From: an uncultured Bacillota bacterium
GTDB lineage: Bacteria; Bacillota; Clostridia; Oscillospirales; Oscillospiraceae
Length of the DNA stretch: 64,000 nucleotides
Assembly: GCA_947426945.1 (NCBI GenBank)
Contig: CANEFX010000003.1
Coordinates: 62,001-126,000, forward strand
Direction of reading: 5' to 3'
Shown: in pieces, positions 40,535 to 49,400 of the stretch
Position numbering within the stretch: the first letter of the stretch is position 1
How the letters are laid out: the number at the start of each line of letters is the position of its first letter
Notes under the pieces: model-generated
Database searches by the model: none
What the model saw: only the letters and a program-made list of their open reading frames with translations
Told to the model about the DNA's origin: nothing
Translations under genes and position numbers: made by a program

Positions 40535-40563
40535 TTGACGCTTTGAGCCGATGGTGATATAAT
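40535..40563 (+). promoter_or_regulatory. promoter of GNAT2
   Basis: TTGACG, 17-nt spacer, TATAAT. The segment from GTGATATAATC to GATCGGCATTT resembles the orphan promoter at 26566-26594 and its downstream bases. Confidence 0.78.
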
Positions 40564-40597
40564 CAAGTGATAGATCGGCATTTAAGGAGGACAAAAC

Positions 40598-41044
40598 TTG
40601 AAAATTGTAGAGGTAACGGACAGGATTGCGCCGTTATTGGAACAATTATTAAAGGTGTGGGAAAGCTCGGTAAAAGCGACGCATCTCTTTTTATCAGAGG
40701 ACGAAATAGAAAGCATTAAGAAATATGTGCCCCAAGCGTTAAAAGAAATCCCCTTTTTGATCCTTGCAGAAAATGAAAATCAAATCCCCATCGGTTTTAT
40801 GGGAATTGCGGGGCAGCATCTTGAAATGCTCTTTATTTCTCACGAAGAGAGAGGGAAAGGATTAGGCAAAGAATTACTTAAATACGGAATAGAAAAATAT
40901 TCGGTTAATGATTTGGCGGTTAATGAGCAAAATCCTTTTGCGAAAGGGTTCTATGAGCACATGGGATTTGAGGTCTATAAAAGGACAGAGTGTGATGAAC
41001 AAGGCAATCCATATCCGCTTTTATATATGAGATTGGACGGATAA
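40598..41044 (+). CDS. GNAT acetyltransferase (GNAT2)
   Basis: A 148-residue acetyltransferase: ITDR-like start MKIVEVTDRIAPLLEQLLKVWESSV, acetyl-CoA loop ISHEERGKGLGKELLKYGIE, and ending NPFAKGFYEHMGFEVYKRTE. It belongs to the general PhnO/YjaB-like group, so no substrate can be named. The start is TTG, 7 nt after AAGGAGG. It is AT-rich like GNAT1 and followed 25 nt later by the GC-rich sirtuin gene, so this marks the edge of imported DNA. Confidence 0.85.
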   Translation: MKIVEVTDRIAPLLEQLLKVWESSVKATHLFLSEDEIESIKKYVPQALKEIPFLILAENENQIPIGFMGIAGQHLEMLFISHEERGKGLGKELLKYGIEKYSVNDLAVNEQNPFAKGFYEHMGFEVYKRTECDEQGNPYPLLYMRLDG

Positions 41045-41069
41045 CTTTCAGTTTAAAGGAGGGTTCCCC

Positions 41070-41795
41070 ATGGATGAAAAGATTAAAACCTTACAACAGT
41101 GGATCGACGAGAGCAGTGCTGTTGTCTTTTTCGGCGGGGCGGGGGTATCCACCGAGAGCGGCATCCCGGATTTCCGCAGTGTAGACGGCCTGTACAACCA
41201 GAAGTACGCCTGGCCTCCGGAGCAGATTCTCAGCCGTACCTTCTTTGACGCAAAACCGGAGGAGTTTTACCGCTTCTACCGGGAGAAGATGCTCTGCCTG
41301 GCCGCCCAGCCCAACGCCGCCCACAAAAAGCTGGCCGAGCTGGAGGCGGCGGGTAAGCTGAGAAGCGTGGTTACCCAGAACATCGACGGCCTCCACCAGC
41401 TGGCCGGGTCCCAGCGGGTGTGGGAGCTCCACGGCAGCGTCCACCGCAACTACTGTATGAAATGCCGCAAGCCCTATGCGGTGGAGGACATCAAGGACGG
41501 GCAGGGGGTGCCAAAATGCTCCTGCGGCGGAACCGTCAAGCCCGATGTGGTACTCTATGAGGAGGGGCTGGACAGCGCCACCATCGAGGGGGCGGTGTCC
41601 GACATCCGGGCGGCGGACCTGCTCATCATCGGGGGCACCTCTCTGGCGGTCTATCCGGCGGCGGGGCTCATCAACTATTTCCGGGGAAACCGGCTGGTGC
41701 TCATTAATAAGAGTCCTACCTCCTATGATGACCGGGCCGATCTGGCCATCAATCTGCCCATCGGGGAAGTGCTGGGGCAGATTGCGGTCCGATGA
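41070..41795 (+). CDS. cobB: Sir2-family NAD-dependent protein deacylase
   Basis: A 241-residue class U-type sirtuin. It has the NAD loop FFGGAGVSTESGIPDFRS, the catalytic TQNIDGLHQLAG and ELHGSVHRNYC with the active His, the zinc ribbon (CMKCRKPY and CSCGG), and the GGTSLAVYPA end. It removes acyl groups from lysines with NAD. The ATG has AAAGGAGG upstream. Its 3' end overlaps the WYL regulator start by 4 nt. Neighbouring acetyltransferases suggest, but do not prove, a joint role in protein acetylation. Confidence 0.93.
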   Translation: MDEKIKTLQQWIDESSAVVFFGGAGVSTESGIPDFRSVDGLYNQKYAWPPEQILSRTFFDAKPEEFYRFYREKMLCLAAQPNAAHKKLAELEAAGKLRSVVTQNIDGLHQLAGSQRVWELHGSVHRNYCMKCRKPYAVEDIKDGQGVPKCSCGGTVKPDVVLYEEGLDSATIEGAVSDIRAADLLIIGGTSLAVYPAAGLINYFRGNRLVLINKSPTSYDDRADLAINLPIGEVLGQIAVR

Positions 41796-42691
41796 AAAAC
41801 GGCCGCCTTTTTGAGCTACTCTACCTCTTAATTGAGAAGCGGGCCGTCACCGCCGGGGAGTTGGCCCAGCGGCTGGAGGTGTCGGAGCGCACCATCTACC
41901 GGGACATTGACGCCCTGTCCGCCGCCGGCATCCCCGTCTACGCCCAGAAGGGCAAGGGGGGCGGCGTCCGCCTCCTGGACCAGTTTGTGCTGGACCGGGC
42001 ACTGCTGTCCCGAGAGCAGCAGGACGAGATTCTCTTTGCCCTCCAGGCCATCCGGGCTACCGGCGGGGGAGAGGAGGCCCTGTCCCGGCTGTCCGCCCTG
42101 TTCCGCCGGGAGGGGGGCGACTGGCTGGAGGTGGACTTTACCGACTGGGGCAGCGGCGCGACGGAGCGGGAGAACTTTGCGCTGGTGAAGCGGGCGGTCC
42201 TGGAGCGCCGGCCTCTGTCCTTCACCTATTACAGCTCCGCGGGGGAGCGCCGCCGCCGCACCGTGGAGCCCGCCCGGCTGGTGTTCAAGTCCGGGTGCTG
42301 GTATTTGTCAGCCTTCTGCCGGAACAAACAGGACTGGCGTGTTTTCCGGCTGGTTCGCATGGAGGACCTGTCCCTGGAGGAGGGGACGTGCCCGCCCAGA
42401 AATCCTCCGGAACAGCTGGAGGCACCTTTGCCCGAGGGGTACCGGGGAGTGGATCTGCGGCTGCGGTTCGCCCCCTCCGCCGCCTGGCGGGTGCGGGACT
42501 ACTTTCATCCCAGAGAGATTGCTGCCCAGCCGGACGGCAGTCTGCTGGTGAGCTGCACCTTTCCGGAGGACCGGTGGCTGCTGTCCTTTCTCCTGTCCTT
42601 CGGAGCGCAGCTGGAGGTGCTGTCCCCGGACCGCTGGCGGGAGATTTTAAAAGAAGAAATAAAAAAATCTTTGGGAGTTTATGAAACCTGA
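41792..42691 (+). CDS. HTH_11-WYL transcriptional regulator
   Basis: A 299-residue regulator. The N-terminal winged helix reads LFELLYLLIEKRAVTAGELAQRLEVSERTIYRDIDALSAAG, and the central WYL domain has RPLSFTYYSSAGERRRRTVEPARLVFKSGCWYLSAFC. WYL domains sense nucleic acid or nucleotide ligands in related proteins. It is translationally coupled to the sirtuin gene, and its stop codon lies inside a 23-bp palindrome that is probably its operator for the next gene. Confidence 0.9.
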   Translation: MKNGRLFELLYLLIEKRAVTAGELAQRLEVSERTIYRDIDALSAAGIPVYAQKGKGGGVRLLDQFVLDRALLSREQQDEILFALQAIRATGGGEEALSRLSALFRREGGDWLEVDFTDWGSGATERENFALVKRAVLERRPLSFTYYSSAGERRRRTVEPARLVFKSGCWYLSAFCRNKQDWRVFRLVRMEDLSLEEGTCPPRNPPEQLEAPLPEGYRGVDLRLRFAPSAAWRVRDYFHPREIAAQPDGSLLVSCTFPEDRWLLSFLLSFGAQLEVLSPDRWREILKEEIKKSLGVYET

Positions 42692-42707
42692 CATACCCTG
42701 TCAGGTT
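42685..42707. promoter_or_regulatory. palindromic operator, likely WYL regulator site
   Basis: AACCTGACA, 5-nt centre, TGTCAGGTT: perfect 9-bp arms, overlapping the regulator's stop codon and upstream of the zinc-ribbon gene. The size and symmetry suit a dimeric winged-helix protein. Confidence 0.65.
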
Positions 42708-42769
42708 ATAGGGCGTATCCTTATGTCAGAGACGGGGCAGACCCCGCCCAACATAAGGAGGCTATCCCA

Positions 42770-43042
42770 ATGGAAGAAAGAAAGTTTTGTCAGTGCTGCG
42801 CCATGCCCCTGGACAAGCCCGAGGATAAAGGAACCGAGGCCGGCGGCGTCCTCAGCGAGGACTACTGCCGCTACTGCTATCAGGACGGGGCCTTTACCGC
42901 CCCCGACGCCACCATGGACGACATCATCGCCTTTAATCTGAAGTTCAACGCCGAGAACGGCCACCCCTTCGGGCCCCAGGAGGAGGCGGAAAAAATGATG
43001 CGGGGCTGGTTCCCCACCTTGAAGCGGTGGAAAAAGAGCTGA
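42770..43042 (+). CDS. zinc-ribbon domain protein
   Basis: A 90-residue protein with CQCCAMPLDKPEDKG and CRYCYQDGAF, the cysteine pairs of the putative zinc-ribbon family (PF12674-like), followed by a small helical part. Members are of unknown function and often neighbour WYL or AraC-type regulators, as here. The ATG follows AAGGAGG. It is probably the target of the WYL regulator. Confidence 0.85.
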   Translation: MEERKFCQCCAMPLDKPEDKGTEAGGVLSEDYCRYCYQDGAFTAPDATMDDIIAFNLKFNAENGHPFGPQEEAEKMMRGWFPTLKRWKKS

Positions 43043-43048
43043 AACCAA

Positions 43049-43078
43049 AATTCCCTCCCAGTGAGGGAATTTTTTTAT
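43049..43078 (+). terminator. intrinsic terminator
   Basis: AAATTCCCTC, 5-nt loop, GAGGGAATTT followed by TTTTA. Confidence 0.88.
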
Positions 43079-43085
43079 AAAAAAC

Positions 43086-43114
43086 CTTGACTTTTCCGTT
43101 GCTACGATATATAT
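43086..43114 (+). promoter_or_regulatory. promoter of the ribbon-helix-helix gene
   Basis: TTGACT, 17-nt spacer, TATATT. Confidence 0.7.
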
Positions 43115-43126
43115 TATATGTAGCGA
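43097..43126. promoter_or_regulatory. inverted-repeat operator over the RHH gene promoter
   Basis: GTTGCTAC and GTAGCGAC (one mismatch in symmetry) flank a 14-nt AT-rich centre that contains the -10. The position suggests autoregulation. Confidence 0.6.
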
Positions 43127-43144
43127 CAGGAAAGGGGGGAGTAA

Positions 43145-43321
43145 GTGGTTGCGCCAAGAGGCCGTCCTGTGTCAGACAATCCCAAGGACTTCATGCTTCG
43201 CGTTCGTTTGGACAAAGAAACCCTTCAACAGTTGGATGAATGTTGTGAGGCGGAGCAGCTTTCCAGGTCGGAGATAGTCCGAAAGGGGATCAGAGAACAG
43301 TATAGCCGGATAAAAAAATAA
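43145..43321 (+). CDS. small CopG-like ribbon-helix-helix repressor
   Basis: Below the ORF-track cut-off. From GTG 43145, after a GGGGGGAG site, it reads 58 codons: GRPVSDNPKDFMLRVRLDKE then TLQQLDECCEAEQLSRSEIVRKGIREQ. The first strand FMLRVRLDKETLQQLDECCE and helix SRSEIVRKGI are the classic RHH fold, which binds DNA as a dimer through the beta strands. Its promoter carries an inverted repeat. It probably represses itself and may control the next small gene, whose promoter region holds another inverted repeat. Confidence 0.82.
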   Translation: MVAPRGRPVSDNPKDFMLRVRLDKETLQQLDECCEAEQLSRSEIVRKGIREQYSRIKK

Positions 43322-43356
43322 CGGAAACGCCCCCCGTCGAAAGCGAGCGAATCCGT

Positions 43357-43362
43357 TATAAT
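43357..43362 (+). promoter_or_regulatory. -10 of the 65-aa protein gene
   Basis: TATAAT; no convincing -35, so a regulated promoter is possible. Confidence 0.45.
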
Positions 43363-43372
43363 ACCAACACCC

Positions 43373-43406
43373 GGAGGCATGGTAAATCTTATTATGCCAT
43401 ACCTCC
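43373..43406. promoter_or_regulatory. imperfect inverted repeat in the leader of the 65-aa gene
   Basis: GGAGGCATGGTAA and TTATGCCATACCTCC arms pair with few mismatches; it could be an operator or an RNA hairpin close to the ribosome binding site. Confidence 0.45.
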
Positions 43407-43433
43407 CGGTGAAAATCAAGGAGGTTTTTCAGA

Positions 43434-43631
43434 ATGGAACCCATTATCAAGGAGATCAAGCGGTACATAGCGCAGACGGAGATGGACGAGAAGGCGGAAC
43501 AGGGCTATCAAATCGGGATGAATGACATTCTCGCCCTGTGTGATGTGGCGGATCGGGACACCTGCGGGGCGATCTGCTACACCTTTCTGTTCGGCAAAGC
43601 CATGGGCTACCGGGCGGCAAAAGGAATATAG
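43434..43631 (+). CDS. unknown 65-aa protein
   Basis: An acidic small protein (MEPIIKEIKRYIAQTEMDEKA then EQGYQIGMNDILALCDVADRDTC) with three cysteines toward the C-terminus and no recognised family. AAGGAGG lies 8 nt before the ATG, so it is probably translated. It follows the RHH repressor, so a regulated small protein or toxin-antitoxin-like link can be imagined but is not supported by sequence. It converges on comM with only 4 nt between. Confidence 0.65.
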   Translation: MEPIIKEIKRYIAQTEMDEKAEQGYQIGMNDILALCDVADRDTCGAICYTFLFGKAMGYRAAKGI

Positions 43632-43634
43632 AAT

Positions 43635-45152
43635 TCAACGCCTCAAATATTCCGGTGGTCTGTATTGCAGTGCCTCTGCCAGGTGGGCGGGCTGGATGTC
43701 CCCGCCGCCGTCCAGGTCGGCGATGGTGCGGGTCACCCGGAGAATGCGGTCGTAGCTCCGGGCGGTGAGGCCCATGCGGTCGAAGGCCCCCTTCATCAGC
43801 CGCTGGCAGGATTCGTCCAAGGCGCAGAAGCGGTCCAGGCTCTCCCGGGTGAGCCGGGAATTGCTGGGCACGCCGGTGTCCTTCTGCCGCGCGGTCTGGA
43901 GAGCCCGGGCGGCGTCCACCCGCTCCTTTACCTGAGCGGAGGTCTCCGCCCGCTCCCGCTGGGCCAGCTCGTCAAATTCCAGAGGGGACACCTCCACGAA
44001 CAGGTCCAGCCGGTCCAGCAGGGGACCGGACAGCCGGGAGAGATACTTTTTTACCTCTGCCTCGGTACACCGGCACCGCCCCGAGGGGTGGCCGTACCAG
44101 CCGCACCTGCAGGGGTTCATGGCGCATACCAGCATAAACCGGGCCGGGTAGGTGACGGCCCCCGCCGCCCGGGAGATCTGGACCTGTCCGTCCTCCAAAG
44201 GCTGGCGCAGTACCTCCAGTACCTCCTTGGGAAACTCGGGCAGCTCGTCCAGGAAGAGGACCCCGTTGTGGGCCAGGGAGATTTCTCCGGGCCGGGGGGT
44301 GGAGCCGCCCCCGGACATGCCGGTGGAGGAGACGGTGTGGTGGGGGGATCGGAAGGGCCGCAGAGCGACGAGGGGCTGCCTGGCGCTGGTCTGGCCCATG
44401 ATGGAGTGAATCTCGGTGCACTCCAGGGCTTCCTGCTTTGTCATGTCGGGGAGGATGCCGGGCAGGCGGCGGGCCAGCATGGACTTGCCTGTTCCCGGCG
44501 GGCCGGACATGAGAACGCTGTGTCCCCCGGCGGCGGCAATCTCCAGCGCTCGCTTTATCTGCTCCTGGCCCTTGACTTCCGCCATATCGGGACAGCGGAG
44601 GGCGGCGGGGGAGGGCCTCCAGGGCGGTGCGGGAGAGATGGGTTCCTCTCCGGTGAGGTGGCGCTCCAGCTGGGCCACATCCCGGACGGGGTATACCGCC
44701 GGTCCCTCCGCCAGGGTAGCCTCAGCGGCGTTTTCCGCAGGGACGTACAGGGCCTCGATTCCCTCACGCTTGGCGGCCAAGGCCATAGACAGCATCCCGG
44801 CGCAGGGGCGCAGCTGTCCGGAGAGGGACAGCTCCCCGAGGAAGGCGCACCTCTCTTGGGGCAGGTGCAGCTGTTTTCCGGCGGCCAGGATGCCCACAAG
44901 CATAGGCAGATCGTAGAGGGTGCCCGCTTTTTTCAGGTGAGCAGGGGCCAGATTGACGGTGATCCGGCTGACCGGGAAGGTAAATCCGCAGTTTTTGATG
45001 GCGGAACGTACCCGTTCCCGGGCCTCGCTGACGGCGGCATCAGGCAGGCCGACCACCGTGAAAGCAGGCAGTCCGCCGGACAGGTCGCACTCAGCGGTTA
45101 CCAAATAGCCAGTGACTCCGTGGAGCCCAAGGGACTGAATGGATTGTACCAT
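43635..45152 (-). CDS. comM: ComM/YifB-type AAA+ ATPase (Mg-chelatase-like)
   Basis: A 505-residue protein. The N-terminal ChlI-like domain (SIQSLGLHGVTGYLVTAECDLSGGLPAFTVVGLPD) is followed by an AAA+ domain with Walker A VLMSGPPGTGKSMLARRLPG, Walker B HNGVLFLDELPEF, and a C-terminal Mg_chelatase_C segment. The middle has CAMNPCRCGWYGHPSGRCRC, a cysteine cluster typical of the family. In transformable bacteria ComM is a helicase that helps integrate incoming DNA. The last ~70 residues complete the family length. Confidence 0.94.
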   Translation of the reverse strand: MVQSIQSLGLHGVTGYLVTAECDLSGGLPAFTVVGLPDAAVSEARERVRSAIKNCGFTFPVSRITVNLAPAHLKKAGTLYDLPMLVGILAAGKQLHLPQERCAFLGELSLSGQLRPCAGMLSMALAAKREGIEALYVPAENAAEATLAEGPAVYPVRDVAQLERHLTGEEPISPAPPWRPSPAALRCPDMAEVKGQEQIKRALEIAAAGGHSVLMSGPPGTGKSMLARRLPGILPDMTKQEALECTEIHSIMGQTSARQPLVALRPFRSPHHTVSSTGMSGGGSTPRPGEISLAHNGVLFLDELPEFPKEVLEVLRQPLEDGQVQISRAAGAVTYPARFMLVCAMNPCRCGWYGHPSGRCRCTEAEVKKYLSRLSGPLLDRLDLFVEVSPLEFDELAQRERAETSAQVKERVDAARALQTARQKDTGVPSNSRLTRESLDRFCALDESCQRLMKGAFDRMGLTARSYDRILRVTRTIADLDGGGDIQPAHLAEALQYRPPEYLRR

Positions 45153-45333
45153 GTGTCCACCTCCGAATCAGGGAGTAATTGCTTAGGACTATTGTAACGG
45201 TTTTATGGGGAAATTGCAACACGGTTTTGGAGCGGGCCCATCGTAGAAATTACCGCTTTTCAGACATGTGAGCCGTCCGGAAAATGTAACAAACTTATGA
45301 ATATTAAAATTTAATAAATTTCTATTTTAGCGG

Positions 45334-45362
45334 TTGATTTTTCTAAAAACCACTCGTATAAT
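45334..45362 (+). promoter_or_regulatory. promoter of the lipoprotein gene
   Basis: TTGATT, 17-nt spacer, TATAAT, about 47 nt before the GTG start. Confidence 0.75.
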
Positions 45363-45408
45363 GAAATTCAAGGCCTGTGGGCCGAAAGTTGAAAAAGGAG
45401 TGACTGTA

Positions 45409-46101
45409 GTGAAGAAAACCCGTAGAATCCCTGCGCTGCTGCTGGCGATGCTCATGCTGTTCTCCCTGACTTTGACCAGCTGCGGTAAGAAAGAAGAGAT
45501 TGCCGATCCCGATAAGGTGGCTGTGGCCATTTTTGACATCGTCCTGAAGGACGATCCCAGCGCTATTGTGGAGCTGTTCGGCTACACCGACGAGGCTGAG
45601 GCCCGGAAGGATATGGGCATTGAAGGCAGCGTGTATGACGATCTGGCCGAGCAGATGGTCGAGATGTTTGCCGGTATGGGCGTCACAGCCACCACCGAGG
45701 ATGCCCAGACCTTTGTGGACGCGTTCCTGACTATGTTCAAGAATGTGACCCTGACCGCCAAGACCAAGTCGGCCGACGAGAAGGCCGGCACTGCGGTTGT
45801 CACCTGCACCATCAGCACCTTCGACCCCAGCGCCATTGAGAACGCCATGGGCCAGGTCATGCAGGAGATCATGAGCGACGAGGACCTGCTGGCCGGCGAT
45901 GAGGCGGCTCTTTACAGCACTTTGCTGAACAAGATATCCGCGGCCATTGCCGAGTTGAAGCCTACCGACAATACCAAGGATTTTGACGTGGACTTTGTGC
46001 TGGAGAAGCACAACATCAACGGCAAGGACCGTCAGGTCTGGATGCCAAAGGATGTTAACGGATTTGGCTCCGCCATCGGCAGCAACGCCATGGGCGGCTG
46101 A
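45409..46101 (+). CDS. unknown lipoprotein
   Basis: A 230-residue predicted lipoprotein: MKKTRRIPALLLAMLMLFSLTLTSCGKK, lipobox LTSC. The mature part is acidic and helical (DPDKVAVAIFDIVLKDDPSAIVELFG) and resembles the DUF-type lipoproteins of Clostridia without a known role. GTG 45409 follows AAGGAG by 8 nt; the track's start at 45334 would add residues before the signal peptide. It is a single-gene unit with promoter and terminator. Confidence 0.75.
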   Translation: MKKTRRIPALLLAMLMLFSLTLTSCGKKEEIADPDKVAVAIFDIVLKDDPSAIVELFGYTDEAEARKDMGIEGSVYDDLAEQMVEMFAGMGVTATTEDAQTFVDAFLTMFKNVTLTAKTKSADEKAGTAVVTCTISTFDPSAIENAMGQVMQEIMSDEDLLAGDEAALYSTLLNKISAAIAELKPTDNTKDFDVDFVLEKHNINGKDRQVWMPKDVNGFGSAIGSNAMGG

Positions 46102-46121
46102 TACATATTTCTTTATAGTGA

Positions 46122-46168
46122 AATTCCGCCCCGCCGGTCCCATATCGGCGGGGCGGAATTTGTTTTTT
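46122..46168 (+). terminator. intrinsic terminator
   Basis: A 15-bp stem AATTCCGCCCCGCCG / CGGCGGGGCGGAATT with a 9-nt loop, then TGTTTTTT. Confidence 0.9.
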
Positions 46169-46226
46169 GACTATAAAAAACGCTTTAATGGCCCGAATTT
46201 TTGAGGGGAAAAATACGCCAGAAAAG

Positions 46227-46255
46227 TTTACAAAACCGCTGAAAAGTGATACACT
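46227..46255 (+). promoter_or_regulatory. promoter of nifJ
   Basis: TTTACA, 17-nt spacer, TACACT, leaving a leader of about 180 nt. Confidence 0.6.
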
Positions 46256-46261
46256 ACATTT

Positions 46262-46443
46262 GTATGGAAATCCAAGGTCCGCCCTGTCTGCCGGGGCGGT
46301 CGCAGGTTCGTCCCCATATAACCGTATGCCTATGAGAATCATAACTATTTTCACCATTGGTCAGATGGGGACAGGCCTGTAAAATAGAGCAGAGAAGCAT
46401 TTTCATACTCCAAGCAAAATTAGGAAGAAAGTAGGGAACCTCT
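46262..46443 (+). promoter_or_regulatory. structured 5' leader of nifJ
   Basis: Contains a CCGCCC / GGGCGG hairpin (46279-46299), a long-range GTCCCCAT / ATGGGGAC pairing (46310-46317 with 46365-46372) and an ACAGGCCTGT palindrome. No known riboswitch recognised. Confidence 0.4.
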
Positions 46444-49400
46444 ATGGCAAGAAAATTCAAAACCATGGACGGCAACAACGCGGCGGCATATGTCAGCTAC
46501 GCCTTTACCGAGGTGGCCGGCATCTACCCCATTACGCCGTCCAGCCCCATGGCCGACTACGTGGACCAGTGGGCCGCCCAGGGCCAGAAGAACATCTTCG
46601 GCAACACCGTAAAGGTTATTGAGATGCAGTCTGAGGCCGGCGCCGCCGGTACCGTCCACGGCTCTCTCAATGCCGGCGCCCTGACCACCACCTACACCGC
46701 CTCCCAGGGCCTTCTGCTGATGATCCCCAACATGTACAAGATTGCCGGCGAGCTGCTGCCCGGTGTGTTCCACGTGTCCGCCCGTACCGTGGCCGCCCAG
46801 TCGCTGAACATCTTCGGAGACCACTCCGACGTGATGGCCTGCCGTCAGACCGGCTTTGCCATGCTGGCCGAGGGCAACGTGCAGGAGACCATGGACCTGG
46901 CCCCGGTGGCTCATCTGGCTGCCATCAAGGGCCGCGTTCCCTTTATTAACTTCTTCGATGGCTTCCGCACTTCCCACGAGATCCAGAAGGTGGCTATCTG
47001 GGATTACAAGGATCTGGCCGAGATGGTGGATATAGACGCCGTGGCCGCTTTCCGGGCCCGGGCCCTGAATCCTGAGCATCCCACCATGCGCGGCTCCCAT
47101 GAGAACGGCGATATCTTCTTCCAGCACCGTGAGGCCTCCAACAAATACTATGAGGCCCTGCCTGAGATTGTCGAGGAGTATATGGGCAAGATCAACGCCA
47201 AGCTGGGCACCGATTATCAGTTGTTCAACTATTACGGCGCGCCTGACGCTGACCGTGTGATCATCGCCATGGGCTCCATTTGCGACGTGGCCGAGGAAGT
47301 CATCGACTATATGAACGCCCACGGAGAGAAAGTGGGTCTGGTCAAGGTTCGTCTGTACCGCCCCTTCCGGGCCGACAAGCTGATTGCCGCTATCCCCGCT
47401 ACGGCCAAGAAGATCGCCGTGCTGGACCGCACCAAGGAGCCCGGCTCTCTGGGTGAGCCTCTGTACCAGGACGTAATCACCGCACTGGCCGAGGCCGGCA
47501 TCGCCGACAAGACTGTCATTGCCGGCCGCTATGGACTGGGCTCCAAGGACACCCCGCCCCGCTCTGTCTTTGCCGTGTATGAGGAGATGGCCAAGGCCGA
47601 ACCCAAGAAGAAGTTCACCATCGGCATCGTAGACGACGTGACCGAGCTGTCCCTGGCCGAGCACGCTGCCCCCAACACCGCCGCCGAGGGCACCATCGAG
47701 GTCAAGTTCTGGGGTCTGGGCGGCGACGGCACCGTGGGCGCCAACAAGAACTCCATCAAGATCATCGGCGACCACACCGACAAATACGTCCAGGCGTACT
47801 TCCAGTACGACTCCAAGAAGACCGGCGGCGTCACCGTGAGCCACCTGCGCTTTGGCGACAAGCCCATCAAGAGCCCCTACTACATCAACAAGGCCGACTT
47901 CGTGGCCTGCCACGTGCCTGCCTACATTCTCAAGGGCTTCCCCATGGTCCGCGACGTGAAGGACGGCGGCGTGTTCCTCATCAACTGCCAGTGGTCCGAC
48001 GAGGAGCTGGATAAGCACATGCCCGCCGTGGCCAAGCGGTACATCGCGGAGCACAACATCCAGGTCTACACCATCAACGCCATCGACCTGGCCGCCCAGA
48101 TCGGCATGGGCAAGCGCACCAACACCATCCTCCAGTCCGCCTTCTTCAAGCTGGCCAAGGTCATGCCCGAGGAAGAGGCCATCGGCTACATGAAGGACGC
48201 CGCCACCCACTCCTACCTGAAGAAGGGCCAGGACGTGGTGGACATGAACCACAAGGCCATCGACCTGGGCGCCACCGCCTTCAAGAAGTTCAACGTGCCC
48301 GCCTCCTGGGCCGCCGCTCAGGACGCTCCCAAGGTGTCCAAGCACACCGGCCGTCCCGAGCTGGTGAAGATGGTGGAGAACCTGATGGAGCCCATCGGCC
48401 GCATGGACGGCGACAGCCTGCCCGTGTCCGCCTTTGCCGGCTTCTACGCCGACGGCACCTTCCAGCAGGGCGCTGCCGCTTATGAGAAGCGGGGCGTGGC
48501 CGTCACTGTTCCCGCCTGGGATCAGGATAAGTGCATCCAGTGCAACCAGTGCGCTTACGTCTGCCCCCACGCCACCATCCGTCCCTTCGCGCTGACCGAG
48601 GAGGAGGCCAAGGCCGCTCCCGCCGGCGCCAAGATCGTGGACGTGAAGGCCGGCAAGGGCAAGGGCGTCTACAAGTACACCATGGCCGTCAGTCCTCTGG
48701 ACTGCATGGGCTGCGGCGTCTGCGTCGGCGTGTGTCCCACCAACGCCATCACCATGGCTCCCCAGGAGGGCCAGCTGGAGCAGCAGCCGGTCTTCGACTA
48801 TTGCGTTGCCGAGGTGGCTGAGAAGGCCGATATGGCCGGTATCACCAACCCCAAGGACAGCCAGTTCAAGAAGCCTCTGCTGGAGTTCTCCGGCTCCTGT
48901 GCCGGCTGCGCCGAGACCGCCTATGCCCGCCTGATTACCCAGCTGTTCGGCGACCGGATGTATATCTCCAACGCCACCGGCTGTTCCTCCATCTGGGGCG
49001 GTCCCGCCGCTACCTCCCCCTACGCCACCACCCCAGAGGGAAAAGGTCCCGCCTGGGCCAACTCCCTGTTTGAGGACAACGCCGAGCATGGCTTGGGCAT
49101 GTATCTGGGCCAGAAGGCTATCCGTACCCGCCTGGCCGAGAAGACCCGTGCCCTTATCGCTGTGGAGCACACCTACCAGCCGCTGAAGGAGGCCGCTCAG
49201 AAGTGGCTGGATACCATGGAGGACGGCAAGGCCAACGCTGAGGCTACCAAGGAGTATGTCAAGCTGTTGGAAGAGAGCATCATGACCGTTGACGATATCG
49301 TTGCCTTCACCTCCAGCCCCGAGGCAGGCAAAGTGTTTGGCGACCAGCTGCCCCAGTTCCAGGCCCATGCCAAGGAGCTGAAGGAGTCCGGCGCGAAGTA

